A stretch of DNA of 64,000 nucleotides from Pelagibius sp965227505 (lineage in GTDB: Bacteria; Pseudomonadota; Alphaproteobacteria; Kiloniellales; Kiloniellaceae). The notes under the pieces were generated by a model. It was not told the origin of the DNA. It worked only from the letters and a program-made list of their open reading frames with translations, and made no database searches. The position numbers were made by a program, and so were the translations under genes. Every line of letters begins with the position of its first letter. Positions within the stretch are counted from its first letter, which is position 1. Shown piece after piece: positions 30,717-39,859 of this stretch. The stretch lies in the NCBI RefSeq assembly GCF_965227505.1, contig NZ_OZ245757.1:4464001-4528000 (forward strand). Direction: 5' to 3'.

Positions 30717-31817
30717 TCAGACATAGCGGAAGGGCAGCTGCCGGGCCGCCATGAAGGGGGCTTCGGTGAGGCCGCTCCAGGCCATGATGCTGCGCCGGGC
30801 GGCCAGGAAGTGGTCGAAGATGCGCCGCTGTTCCGGCACGGCTTCCTCGCGGGTCTCGCGCAGGACCGCGCCGGTGATCTCGCCAAGGGCGGTCAGCACG
30901 TCGTCGGGCAGCGTCTGCAGGGTCACGCCGTCCTGCTCCACCAGTTCGCTCAGGGCGCGGGCGTTGCTGGCATGGACATCGGCGAGGTTTGCCGCCTGTT
31001 CCGCCTGGGCGGCAACGGCGACGACCTGCTGCAGCGAAGGCGGCAGGTCGTCCCAGAGCGCCTTGTTGACGATCAGTTCGATCGAGCCGCTGGTCTGGTG
31101 GAAGGACGGGAACACGTAAACCGGCAGGAAGCGATGCAGGTTGAACGCCTTGTCGACCGCCGGCCCGACCAGTTCGAACGCGTCGATTTCGCCGCGCTCC
31201 ACCGCCGGGCCGATGTCCGAACCGGGCAGCACCACCGGGGCCGCGCCGAGGCGCTGCATGATCGTCTCGGTGATGCCGGTGGTGCGGTAGCGCAGGCCCT
31301 GCAAGTCGTCCAGGCCGCCGATCGGTTCGGCGAACCAGCCGAAGGCCTGGGGGCCGACGCTGCCGCAGAGCAGCGGCTTGACCCCCAGGTCGGCGTAGAG
31401 GCCGTCCCACAGCGCCTGGCCGCCGTAGTTCTGCAGCCAGACCGCACGCTCGAATTCGGTCATGCCCAGGGGGACGAAGGTGAAGACGTCGAAGGCCCAG
31501 CCGCCCTCGCGCCAGTCGTAGGAAAGGCTGCGCGCCATCGCCACCTCGCCGCCGCGCACCCGGTCCAGGGTGTCCTTGTAGTCGCCCAGCGCGTCCGGCG
31601 GCAGGACCGTGATGCGCAGCTGCCCGTCGCTCATCGCCGCGATGCGGCGGGCGAGCCGTTCGGCGGCGACATACTGGTCGGGAAAGCTGGCCGGCCAGCG
31701 CGACACCATGCGCCATTCGCGAAGACCCTTGGCGATGGCCGGGGCGGGAAAGCCCGCCGCGGCGGCTCCGAGAGTTCCACCGGCACCGGCGGCGGCGAGA
31801 AAGCTCCTGCGTTTCAT
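30717..31817 (-). CDS. TRAP transporter substrate-binding protein (DctP family), orphan
   Basis: 366 residues. Twin-arginine-type signal MKRRSFLAAAGAGGTLG with cleavage near AIAKG, then the TRAP binding fold: WRMVSRWPASFPDQYVAAER, GEVAMARSLSYDW, and GPAVERGEIDAFELVGP. It is closest in style to the dicarboxylate/keto-acid (TakP-like) subgroup that binds 2-oxo acids, judged from SxxWxxSFP. The ATG at 31817 is chosen because AAGGAG lies 8 bases upstream. No permease genes follow; putA is convergent. The divergent LysR gene is its likely regulator. Confidence 0.9.
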   Translation of the reverse strand: MKRRSFLAAAGAGGTLGAAAAGFPAPAIAKGLREWRMVSRWPASFPDQYVAAERLARRIAAMSDGQLRITVLPPDALGDYKDTLDRVRGGEVAMARSLSYDWREGGWAFDVFTFVPLGMTEFERAVWLQNYGGQALWDGLYADLGVKPLLCGSVGPQAFGWFAEPIGGLDDLQGLRYRTTGITETIMQRLGAAPVVLPGSDIGPAVERGEIDAFELVGPAVDKAFNLHRFLPVYVFPSFHQTSGSIELIVNKALWDDLPPSLQQVVAVAAQAEQAANLADVHASNARALSELVEQDGVTLQTLPDDVLTALGEITGAVLRETREEAVPEQRRIFDHFLAARRSIMAWSGLTEAPFMAARQLPFRYV

Positions 31818-31957
31818 GGACTGCTGCTCCTTCAGGGTTTTGAGTCGTTGAAGCGCGCGTAGCCGCGGTTCGCCGACTGGATCGCTTTCAGATCGCAGCG
31901 GCCTTTGATAGATTCCAATAGAACTGAAATCGCTCATGATAATTGAGAGTGATCACA

Positions 31958-32839
31958 ATGGATCTTCGCGCCCTGCAGTCTTTCGTCGTCTTGAGCGAGA
32001 CGCTGAACTTCCATGCGGCGGCGGAGCGCCTGCATGTGACGCAGCCGGCCCTCACCACGCGCGTGCAGAGGCTGGAGCGGGATTTGGGTCTGCTGCTCTT
32101 CGAACGCTCGCGGCGCGCCGTTGCGCTGACGCCGGAGGGCGCGCGGCTGCTGCCGCAGGTCCGGCGGTTGCTGCGGGAGGCGGCGGAGACCGAGAAGCTG
32201 GCCCGGGCGATTGCCGCCGGCGCGACCGGATCCCTGCGCATCGGCTATACGCCGGTCTCGTTCTTCAGTTATCCGCCCGACCTGATTCGCGCGTTCAGCC
32301 GCCGCCACCCGGAGGTTGGCCTGCAGCTCTTCGAGATGCTGTCCCACGATGTAGAGGAGGCCCTGCTGCGGCGTGACCTCGACCTCGGCTTCCTGCATCC
32401 GCCGCTGGTCAATCCCGGGCTGACGTCACAGCGGCTCCGCGCGGAGCCCTTCATTGCCGTGCTGCCGAAAGACCATGCACTGGCGGCGCGCAAACGGCTG
32501 CGCCTTGCGGATCTGGCATTGGAGGACTTCATCATGGTGCGGCGGGAGATCGGGCCGGCGATTTACGACCAGATGATTGCCCATTGCCGCGATGCCGGAT
32601 TCGCTCCGCGCATTCGCGAGGAGGCGAGCACCTCGCTCTCTGTCGTCGCCCTGGTCTCAGCGGGATTAGGGGTCGGTCTGGTGATCGAGCCCATGGCGCG
32701 GCTGCGCCGTCCGGGCGTCTGCTATCGCCCGCTTGCCGGGGCGAGGCCCAGCCTGCCCTTTGCGCTGGCGCGCAGGGCCGGGCCGGCCAGCGGACTGGTG
32801 GGCCGTTTCCAGGCGCTGGTCAGAGACCGCCGTGCCTGA
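31958..32839 (+). CDS. LysR-family transcriptional regulator
   Basis: 293 residues. The winged HTH is at the N-terminus (MDLRALQSFVVLSETLNFHA, LHVTQPALTTRVQRLERDLG, LFERSRRAVALTPEGARLL), followed by a periplasmic-binding-like effector domain starting GATGSLRIGYTPVSFFS. The ATG at 31958 is preferred over an upstream TTG. It is divergent from the orphan DctP gene with 140 bases between, the usual LysR-target arrangement. The inducer is unknown. Confidence 0.93.
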   Translation: MDLRALQSFVVLSETLNFHAAAERLHVTQPALTTRVQRLERDLGLLLFERSRRAVALTPEGARLLPQVRRLLREAAETEKLARAIAAGATGSLRIGYTPVSFFSYPPDLIRAFSRRHPEVGLQLFEMLSHDVEEALLRRDLDLGFLHPPLVNPGLTSQRLRAEPFIAVLPKDHALAARKRLRLADLALEDFIMVRREIGPAIYDQMIAHCRDAGFAPRIREEASTSLSVVALVSAGLGVGLVIEPMARLRRPGVCYRPLAGARPSLPFALARRAGPASGLVGRFQALVRDRRA

Positions 32840-32872
32840 GGGCTCTGTCCGGGCCGGTGCTTCGGCCGGGCG

Positions 32873-33943
32873 TCAGGCCGCGGCGGAGCGGTCGGGTCTG
32901 GCTTTCGCAGCAGTACGGCGGAAGCGCTCCTCCGCGAGACGGTCGGCTGCTTCGGAGGTGGCGAGACCGGCGGCGTCGGCACGCCGGAAGATCTCCGCCA
33001 GGGTGTCCCTGATCTCGGCCACGTGGGCGAAAGCCTTGGCTTCGTCGTAGCCGGGTCCCTCGTGGCTGATGATGATGATGCCGCCGGCGTTCAGCACGTA
33101 GTCCGGCGCGTAGAGGATGCCGCGCTGTCGCAACGCCTCTCCGTGACGGGCCTCGGCCAGCTGGTTGTTCGCAGAGCCGGCGACGATCTTGGCCTGGAGC
33201 AGCGGCAGGGTCTCGTCGTTGATCACGGCGCCCAGCGCACAGGGGGCGAAGATCTCCGCCTCGGCCGCGGTAATCGCTTCCGGCGCGACGACCTCGGCAC
33301 CGAACTCCTTGACCGCGCGGTCGAGGGAGTCCTGCGCGATATCGGCAACGATCAGATTCGCGCCTTCCTCGGCCAGATAGCGGCAGAGGTAATAGCCGAC
33401 ATGGCCGACGCCCTGCACCGCGACGCGCAGGCCGCGCAGGCTGTCGCGGCCCAGCTTATGCGCGGCCGCAGCCTTCATGCCCATGAAGACACCGTACGCG
33501 GTCGCCGGGGAGGGGTCGCCCACGCCACCTTTCGTGGCGCCGCCGACATACTGGGTTTCCTCGCCCATCAGATCGACATCGGCGACCGAGATGCCGACGT
33601 CCTCGGCGATGGTGTAGCGGCCGCCGAGGCTGGCGACGAAGCGCCCCATGGCGCGGAACAGGGCTTCGGACTTGTCCTTGCGCGGATCGCCGATGATCAC
33701 CGACTTGCCGCCGCCCATGGCGAGGCCGGCCAGAGCCGACTTGTAGGTCATGCCGCGCGAGAGCCTCAGCGCGTCGGTCAGCGCTTCGGCGTCGCTGGCG
33801 TAGGGCCACATTCTGCAGCCGCCCAGCGCCGGGCCGCGGTTGGTGTTGTGGACGGCGATGATCGCCTTCAGACCGCTGTCGGCGTCGTGACAGAAGACGA
33901 CCTGCTCGTGGCCATCGAATTCGTGATGCTCGAAAACAGACAT
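32873..33943 (-). CDS. Glu/Leu/Phe/Val dehydrogenase (leucine-dehydrogenase type)
   Basis: 356 residues. The enzyme deaminates branched-chain amino acids with NAD. Catalytic features are present: GPALGGCRMWPY, Lys68 in MTYKSA, Lys80 in GGGKS and the Rossmann motif VQGVGHVG at about 178-185. The length suits leucine dehydrogenase rather than hexameric glutamate dehydrogenase. The ATG at 33943 begins the homologous region; the 23-residue extension upstream is unlikely. It ends shortly after the convergent LysR gene. Confidence 0.88.
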   Translation of the reverse strand: MSVFEHHEFDGHEQVVFCHDADSGLKAIIAVHNTNRGPALGGCRMWPYASDAEALTDALRLSRGMTYKSALAGLAMGGGKSVIIGDPRKDKSEALFRAMGRFVASLGGRYTIAEDVGISVADVDLMGEETQYVGGATKGGVGDPSPATAYGVFMGMKAAAAHKLGRDSLRGLRVAVQGVGHVGYYLCRYLAEEGANLIVADIAQDSLDRAVKEFGAEVVAPEAITAAEAEIFAPCALGAVINDETLPLLQAKIVAGSANNQLAEARHGEALRQRGILYAPDYVLNAGGIIIISHEGPGYDEAKAFAHVAEIRDTLAEIFRRADAAGLATSEAADRLAEERFRRTAAKARPDRSAAA

Positions 33944-34162
33944 GAAAACCCCTATTCGCTGTGGCCGCGTCGGGCGCATCACCTGAGGCGGTGATTGTTT
34001 GTCTTGCCTCAAATGTCAGGGGTCAGGCTTAAGTATTCAATAAGAACAAAGTGGTCCAAGCAAAATAGACCGATCCTGATAGAAGCCGTCCGCAAAGGCT
34101 CATGATGACGCGCGGGACCGCCGCCCGCCCGAAAGAAAATTACCCCGCCGAACTGGGTGGAA

Positions 34163-35356
34163 TCAGGCGAGTCGACCGGTCAGGGCGGTTTCGAACATCC
34201 GGCGCATCTCCGCCGCCCCGGCGGGCACCGGGTTGGTGGGGGCGGTGGGGTCCTCGGCGGCCATGACGGCGATTTCCTCGATGCGTTCTTCGCCGACGCC
34301 GAGGCCGTCCAGCCGCTCGGGGATGCCGAGCTCCGCGCGCAGGGCGAGCACCCAGTCCTGCACTGCGGCGAAGGAGGGTGACGGCAGGCCGAGCCAGGCG
34401 GCCAGGCGGGTCATCTTCTCCTCGATGGCCGGACGGTTGAAGGCCAGCACATAGGGCATGACGACGGCGTTGGTAAGGCCGTGGTGAGTGTCGTAGAGCG
34501 CGCCGATGGGATGGCTGAGGGAATGGATCGCGCCGAGGCCTTTCTGGAAGGCTGTGGACCCCATGGAGGCGGCCGCCAGCATGTGGCTGCGGGCCGCGAG
34601 ATTGGAACCGTCCTGAACCGCCGCGGGCAGCCAGTCTTTCACCAGGCGGATGCCTTCGACCGCAATGCCCTCGGCCATCGGGTGGTAGCCCGGCGCGCAA
34701 TAGGCCTCCAGGCAATGCGCCAGCGCGTCCATGCCGGTGGCGGCGGTGATGTGGGCCGGCAGGCCTACAGTCAGCTCCGGGTCGGAAACCACGGTGCCCG
34801 GCATCATCTTGGGATGGAAGATGATCTTCTTGATGTGGGTGTCTTCGTCGAGGATGACCGAGGCGCGGCCGGTCTCAGACCCTGTGCCCGCCGTCGTCGG
34901 CACCGCGACGATGGGGGCGACGCCCGCCGGGTCGACCCGCTTCCAGTTGTCGCCTTTGTCCTCGAAGTCAAACAGCGGCCGGCTCTGTCCGGCCATGAGG
35001 GCAATGGCCTTGCCGCAGTCCAGCGCCGAGCCGCCGCCGAAGGCGATCACCCCGTCGTGCCCGCCGGCGCGGTAGGCGGCGACCCCCTCGTCAACGTTCC
35101 GGCCCACCGGATTGGGCTTCACCGCAGAGAACAGGCCGGTCGGCAGGCCTTCGGCTTCGTTGGCGGCCAGGGCGCCGGTGACCATGGGCAGGGCGGCGAG
35201 GCCGGGGTCGGTGACCAGCAGCGGGCGCGTCATGCCCAGGCCCCTGCAGGCACGCCCCAGGTTCCTGATGCGGCCGGGGCCGAAGAGCATCTGGGTCGGA
35301 AAGCCCCAGTTGCCTTTCAGAGTTTGCGGGTTGGTGCCGTTTGAATCGCTGGACAT
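34163..35356 (-). CDS. Iron-containing alcohol dehydrogenase
   Basis: 397 residues of the type III (metal-dependent) alcohol dehydrogenase family. NAD-binding GGGSALDCGKA at about 99-109 and metal-ligand histidines in HCLEAYCAPGYHP, IHSLSHPIGALYDTHHG are intact. The family oxidises short alcohols or reduces aldehydes; substrate unknown. It lies upstream of and in the same direction as the leucine-dehydrogenase gene, 219 bases away, so co-transcription is uncertain. Confidence 0.92.
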   Translation of the reverse strand: MSSDSNGTNPQTLKGNWGFPTQMLFGPGRIRNLGRACRGLGMTRPLLVTDPGLAALPMVTGALAANEAEGLPTGLFSAVKPNPVGRNVDEGVAAYRAGGHDGVIAFGGGSALDCGKAIALMAGQSRPLFDFEDKGDNWKRVDPAGVAPIVAVPTTAGTGSETGRASVILDEDTHIKKIIFHPKMMPGTVVSDPELTVGLPAHITAATGMDALAHCLEAYCAPGYHPMAEGIAVEGIRLVKDWLPAAVQDGSNLAARSHMLAAASMGSTAFQKGLGAIHSLSHPIGALYDTHHGLTNAVVMPYVLAFNRPAIEEKMTRLAAWLGLPSPSFAAVQDWVLALRAELGIPERLDGLGVGEERIEEIAVMAAEDPTAPTNPVPAGAAEMRRMFETALTGRLA

Positions 35357-35681
35357 GGGCGGGCCTTATCGTGCTGTGGAACGGCGGGCGGCGTCGGGCG
35401 CGCCCTTCATGCTTTGGTAACCAAGACCTTGGTGATACCCGCAATGCCGGGCCGGATTCAAACGCTTGTTGGCCGCTGCCCGGGATAGCAGCCATGCACA
35501 CCCGGCAGGCCAGCAGGGCCGCTGGGCCCGGGGCCCGGCGGCAATGGGAACTAAGACTTCCTTCACCCTTGATCCCTAAAATCCAAACCAATGCGAAATT
35601 TGCAGGCGCAGTGGCGGGTAGGTGAACCCGCCCGGCCGGAGTGGCAAAGGGCCCCGGCGCGCCGTCTCAGGAGGAGCTTCG
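35357..35681. other. Intergenic stretch before the hypothetical gene at 35682
   Basis: It holds the divergent promoters of the alcohol dehydrogenase and the following gene. GGCGGGT (35613-35619) and ACCCGCC (35626-35632) form a hairpin 50 bases before the next start. No gene is supported. Confidence 0.4.
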
Positions 35682-36656
35682 ATGATCTCCGCACTGCTCG
35701 ACCTGCCAGGGATATTCGGCCGCACGCCAGAGGCGCTGGGCGGCCAGGGCCGGCAGGCCTTTCTCGACAACCCGGCGACCACCGGGCGCGATCCGATCCG
35801 CCTCTCGCCTGAGGCCCAGGCCGTCGACGGCACCGAAAGCGTCGGCGAGGGCGCGGCTGCGGAAACCGAAAGCAAGTCCCTGCTGGGAGAGGCCGGCGGT
35901 TTCGTGCGCAAGGCGCTGGAGACCATGCGCCGCGATCTCGGCCAGGTGCTGAAGGCCTTCGGATTCGATTCAGAATCGGTCCAGGAATTCACCAAGGCCT
36001 TCGTCGAGCCGGTGCTCACCGCCTTGAAGGAGGGCATGAACTTCACGGCGGAGCTGAGCTTCGCCGCCTTCAGCCAGGTGACCGCGATTTCGGGCTCCAA
36101 CTTCAGTCAATCGACCTCCATGGTCGCCAAGTCTCTTTCGATTGAAGTGAACCAGGACACCGGCGAGGTCTCCGTCTCCATGGCGAGCCTTTCCTTTGAG
36201 CAGGATATCCGGATCGGCAGCGGCACCTCCGGCGGACAAGCTCCGATCATGGTGATCGATCCGGAGAACCTGGGCGACCCGACGGCGCTGGCCGAGAAGA
36301 TTCTGAACAGCGGCGTTCCGGCGAACGACGACGCCGGGGTCCAGGGTGCGGCCAAGGCCGTGGCGGCGGGCGATGACGAAATAGCCGAAGGCGACGATGA
36401 CGGCGACGGTCTTGCCGCTGTCTCCGGCCCGCTGAAGGAAACACTGGCCGAGGTGCGCGAGCGGCTGGCGGAAGACGCGGTCGACTTCCAGACCCGTCTG
36501 GCGATCTACTCGGTGACCCGCACCACCAACGACCAGGGCGAGACCATTACCCGCCTGCTTCTGGATGCCCAGATCAGGATTTCCAGCCTGGAAGGCGGCA
36601 GCAGTGACGATGCAACGGTTCAGGAGGAGGCGGAAAGCCTCGACCTCGAAGCCTAA
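35682..36656 (+). CDS. Hypothetical protein
   Basis: 324 residues, not recognised; no signal peptide. Residues 25-60 are Ala/Glu-rich. The middle (FTAELSFAAFSQVTAIS and SKSLSIEVNQDTGEVSVSMA) is beta-rich, followed by an acidic linker (DDEIAEGDDDGDG) and LIYSV-type strands. AGGAG lies 6 bases before the ATG at 35682. A perfect terminator hairpin follows the stop, so it is a single-gene unit. Confidence 0.7.
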   Translation: MISALLDLPGIFGRTPEALGGQGRQAFLDNPATTGRDPIRLSPEAQAVDGTESVGEGAAAETESKSLLGEAGGFVRKALETMRRDLGQVLKAFGFDSESVQEFTKAFVEPVLTALKEGMNFTAELSFAAFSQVTAISGSNFSQSTSMVAKSLSIEVNQDTGEVSVSMASLSFEQDIRIGSGTSGGQAPIMVIDPENLGDPTALAEKILNSGVPANDDAGVQGAAKAVAAGDDEIAEGDDDGDGLAAVSGPLKETLAEVRERLAEDAVDFQTRLAIYSVTRTTNDQGETITRLLLDAQIRISSLEGGSSDDATVQEEAESLDLEA

Positions 36657-36681
36657 AGGACCGAAAGGTCGGAACCGTCGG

Positions 36682-36705
36682 AAAGGGGCCCTTCGGGGCC
36701 CCTTT
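36682..36705 (+). terminator. Perfect 10-bp hairpin with TTCG loop
   Basis: AAAGGGGCCC (36682-36691), TTCG, GGGCCCCTTT (36696-36705). The TTCG tetraloop and AAA/TTT flanks make it a strong, bidirectional rho-independent terminator between convergent genes. Confidence 0.9.
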
Positions 36706-36725
36706 GCCGTTGGAAGCTTCGCGGA

Positions 36726-37322
36726 TTAACCCGCCAGCGCCCGGTCGAGAAACTCCAGCCGGTCCTGGCCCCAGAAAATCTCGTCCTTGTAAACGTAGGT
36801 CGGGGCGCCGAAGACGCCGCGTGCGATGGCCGCCTCGGTCTGCTCGGCATAGCGTTGCCGCACCGCCGGGTCCAGGGCCTTGGCCAGCAGGTCGAGGGCA
36901 TGGTGGCCGGTCTCCGCGGCGATGGCCTCGCAGGTGCCGACCTCGGCGATGTTGCGGTTCTGCTCCCAGACCGCGCGGCCGAAGGCCTGGGCCAGTTCCA
37001 GCGGCCGTCCGCCGCCCTGGCCGGCGGCGATCACCATGCAGGCGGCGGTGGTCTCCGGCGCCGGGAAAAAAGCGGGCTCCAGATTGATCTCGACGCCAAG
37101 ATAGGCCCGCCAGCGCTTCAGCTCGACCATTCGGTAGGCCTGACGTTCCGGGGCCCGCTTCGCCAGCGGCAGGCCGCCTGTGCGCGGAAAGACCGTGCCG
37201 AAGTTGATCGGGGTGACGCGAACCTCTGCGCGGTGTTTTTGCGCGATCTCCGCGAAGCGCTGGCTGCCGAGGTAGGTCCAGGGCGAGATCACGGTGAGAT
37301 AGTAGTCGATAACCTTGGTCAT
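36726..37322 (-). CDS. 2-hydroxychromene-2-carboxylate isomerase-like protein (DsbA/kappa-GST fold)
   Basis: 198 residues. The start IDYYLTVISPWTYLGSQRF carries Ser13 in the SPW motif used by the isomerase in place of the thioredoxin cysteines; the end EAIARGVFGAPTYVYKDEIF with the cis-Pro loop FGAPT is typical. The family isomerises aromatic degradation intermediates with glutathione; no aromatic-pathway genes are nearby, so the substrate is uncertain. Confidence 0.88.
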   Translation of the reverse strand: MTKVIDYYLTVISPWTYLGSQRFAEIAQKHRAEVRVTPINFGTVFPRTGGLPLAKRAPERQAYRMVELKRWRAYLGVEINLEPAFFPAPETTAACMVIAAGQGGGRPLELAQAFGRAVWEQNRNIAEVGTCEAIAAETGHHALDLLAKALDPAVRQRYAEQTEAAIARGVFGAPTYVYKDEIFWGQDRLEFLDRALAG

Positions 37323-37500
37323 GGTCTGAGGGCCTCGGCGCGGGACAGTGAAGCGGGCAAAGTGCAGGCAGGCTGCTTAGCGCGTCTCGGTGCTTTGGTC
37401 CAGAGCACCTTGGTCCGCAGGGTCCGAACTGTTAGGGTCGCGGGCCGAACAAGGCGCGGTGCTTTGGCGCAGCGCCCGACATCAGGTGCGTGTTTATAGG

Positions 37501-38067
37501 ATGTCGTCTATGACTTGTGGTTTTTGCGTGCGGTTCCGTGGGGTTTTCGCCGCGACTCTCCTGACGGCCCTTGCAGCCTTCCCGCTGGCCTCGCCCGCCG
37601 CGGCCGACCAGGCCCGCGAGGCGGTGGGGCTGTTCGTTCAGTCCTGCCTGAGATACGTCGAGGATTCAGGAGATCTGCGTGCCTGGATCGACGAGACGCC
37701 GCAGCTGCGCAAGTTTGCGCCGCGGCAGGCCCAGGCCTTTCTGGACGGCAGGCGCGGCGATGTGTGGTCGGCGGCCAACGACTCCGGCCTCTTCGCGCTC
37801 GTGCTTTTCAACGACGACACCTGCACGGTGATGGCCCAGCAGGCCAGCGCCGACCAGGTCTCCCTGGTGTTTTCAGAGTACGTGCGCCGCAAGAACCTGC
37901 CGCTGGACAAGGTCGGCGACCGGCGGGAGTTCGTGCGCAGCATCGATCAGCGCGAGGAGACCTACCGCTCCAGCGACGGTCGTATCCTCTACGAGGTGGT
38001 GCTGATCACCTCTAAGTCGCCGCGCGCCGAGGTGCAGGCGGTTCTGACCACGCGCCCGAACCGTTAG
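37501..38067 (+). CDS. Exported hypothetical protein (possibly NMCC_0638-type)
   Basis: 188 residues. A signal peptide (GVFAATLLTALAAFPLASPA) is followed by QAREAVGLFVQSCLRYVEDS, a conserved-looking Cys, and a second Cys in FNDDTCTVMAQQ. The layout is like the NMCC_0638 family of small periplasmic proteins of unknown function; I hold this loosely. ATG at 37510 is an alternative start. It is convergent with the acyl-CoA synthetase gene, with CAAGCG/CGCTTG (38072-38089) as a small hairpin at the junction. Confidence 0.65.
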   Translation: MSSMTCGFCVRFRGVFAATLLTALAAFPLASPAAADQAREAVGLFVQSCLRYVEDSGDLRAWIDETPQLRKFAPRQAQAFLDGRRGDVWSAANDSGLFALVLFNDDTCTVMAQQASADQVSLVFSEYVRRKNLPLDKVGDRREFVRSIDQREETYRSSDGRILYEVVLITSKSPRAEVQAVLTTRPNR

Positions 38068-38078
38068 AACCCAAGCGC

Positions 38079-39731
38079 TCAATCGCTTGCCGCGTTGTCC
38101 CCTTCGCGCAGCGCCTTGCGGATGACCTTGCCGGTGGCGGTCATGGGCAGGGCATCGACGAAGGCGACGTCGCGCGGGTACTCATGTGCGGCAAGCCTGG
38201 TCTTCACGAAGTCCTGGATCTCCCGGGCCAGCGCGCTACGCGCCTCTTCGCTGCCGTAGTCCTCGCCGCACTTCAGCACAATGAAGGCCTTCACCCGCTC
38301 GGTGCGAAGCGGATCGGGCACGCCGACGGCGGCGGCCATGGCGACGGCCGGATGCTTCAGCAGACAGTCCTCGATTTCGCCCGGGCCGATGCGATAACCG
38401 CCCGATGTGATGACGTCGTCGTCGCGCCCGACGAAGTGCAGATAGCCGTCCTCGTCCATCGCGCCCATGTCGCCGGTCACCAGCCAGTCGCCGCGGAACT
38501 TGGCTGCTGTGGCTTCCGGGTTACGCCAGTACTCCAGAAACATCACCGGGTCGGGCCGCCTCACCGCCACGCTGCCCTCCGCCCCGGGTGGCAGCGCTTT
38601 GCCGTTCTCGTCGACGATGGCGACCCGATGGCCGGGCACCGGACGGCCCATGCTGCCGGGTTTGACGGTCATCAGGTCGGCGCAGTTCGCGACCACCAGG
38701 TTGCACTCGGTCTGGCCATAGAACTCGTTCACCGTGATGCCGAAGGTCTCCAGCGCCCAGTCGAGCAGACCGGCCCCCAGGGTCTCCCCGCCGCTGCCGA
38801 TCGACCGCAGGCGATAGTTCCAGCGATTCTGCGGGCGCTCCACCTGGCGCAGCATCTTCAGCGCGGTGGGCGGCAGAAAGGCGTTGCGGACCTCATGGCC
38901 GGCCATCAGGCGGAAGGCCTCTTCCGGGTCGAATTTGGCGAAGCGGTGGGCCAGAACCGGCACGCCGTGGTGCCAGGCCGGCAGCAGCACGTCCAGCAGG
39001 CCGCCGATCCAGGCCCAGTCCGCCGGCGTCCAGAACAGGTCGCCGGCCTGGGGGAAGAAGTTCTGCGGCAGTTCGACCCCGGGCAGGTGGCCGAGCAGCA
39101 CCCGGTGGGCGTGCAGCGCGCCCTTGGGCGGCCCGGTGGTGCCGGAGGTGTAGATGATCAGCGCCGGGTCGTCGGCCAGGGTGTCGGCGGGCCGGTAGCG
39201 GTCCGAAGCCTTGTCCAGAAGCGCCTGCCAGTCCAGCGCGCTCTCCCCCGGGCTATCGCCAGGGCCATCAACGGAGATGAGGGTCTTGAGGGCGGGCAGG
39301 CGCTCGCGCAGGGGGGACAGCTTGCCCAGGCCCGCCGCATCCGTGATCACCGCCGCGGCGCCGGCATTGTCCAACCGGTACTCCAGGGCCTCCTCGCCGA
39401 AGAGGGTGAAGAGGGGCACCGCGATGGCGCCCATCTTGTAGACCGCCAGGTGGGCGACGGCGGTTTCCACGCCCTGGGACAGCAGCACGGCGATGCGGTC
39501 GCCCCGGACGAGCCCCTGCGCCTCCAGGGCGTTGGCGAGGCGGTTGGACAGATGGCTGAGGTCACGGAAGGAATAGCGCTGCTCCCGACCGTCCGCCCCT
39601 ACCTCGATCAGGGCGGGCCGATCTTCCGCCGCCCACTTGTCGCAGGCATCGACGGCGATGTTGTAGCGCTCCGGCACCCGCCAGCGGAAGTCCTCGTACA
39701 GCGCCTCGTAGCTGGGGGCTCGCTCAAGCAT
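38079..39731 (-). CDS. Acyl-CoA synthetase (AMP-binding, medium-chain/acetyl-CoA synthetase-like)
   Basis: 550 residues of the adenylate-forming family. P-loop IIYTSGTTGPPKGALHAHR, the A5-type NEFYGQTECN motif, DWLVTGDMGAMDEDGYLHF and the catalytic lysine in PMTATGKVIRK near the end are all intact. The tryptophan-rich DLFWTPADWAWIGGLLDVLL is typical of the acetyl/medium-chain group. It makes an acyl-CoA thioester from a carboxylate and ATP. It is divergent from a 2,4-dienoyl-CoA reductase-like gene, which suggests a role in fatty-acid breakdown. Confidence 0.92.
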   Translation of the reverse strand: MLERAPSYEALYEDFRWRVPERYNIAVDACDKWAAEDRPALIEVGADGREQRYSFRDLSHLSNRLANALEAQGLVRGDRIAVLLSQGVETAVAHLAVYKMGAIAVPLFTLFGEEALEYRLDNAGAAAVITDAAGLGKLSPLRERLPALKTLISVDGPGDSPGESALDWQALLDKASDRYRPADTLADDPALIIYTSGTTGPPKGALHAHRVLLGHLPGVELPQNFFPQAGDLFWTPADWAWIGGLLDVLLPAWHHGVPVLAHRFAKFDPEEAFRLMAGHEVRNAFLPPTALKMLRQVERPQNRWNYRLRSIGSGGETLGAGLLDWALETFGITVNEFYGQTECNLVVANCADLMTVKPGSMGRPVPGHRVAIVDENGKALPPGAEGSVAVRRPDPVMFLEYWRNPEATAAKFRGDWLVTGDMGAMDEDGYLHFVGRDDDVITSGGYRIGPGEIEDCLLKHPAVAMAAAVGVPDPLRTERVKAFIVLKCGEDYGSEEARSALAREIQDFVKTRLAAHEYPRDVAFVDALPMTATGKVIRKALREGDNAASD

Positions 39732-39859
39732 CGCCTCTCGGTCTCTCCCTGCCGAATCTTGCTTCTGGTCTTTGGCCCGCTAGCATAGCCAGACTCGCGC
39801 CCTCGCGGTACCGCTCCGCCCCGCCGCCGTCCGGCACCGGCACAAGAAAGGCTTCTGAG

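Noticed and set aside
38072..38089. Terminator between 37501-38067 and the acyl-CoA synthetase gene
   Set aside because: CAAGCG/CGCTTG forms only a 6-bp stem, overlaps the end of the synthetase gene and has no T-run.
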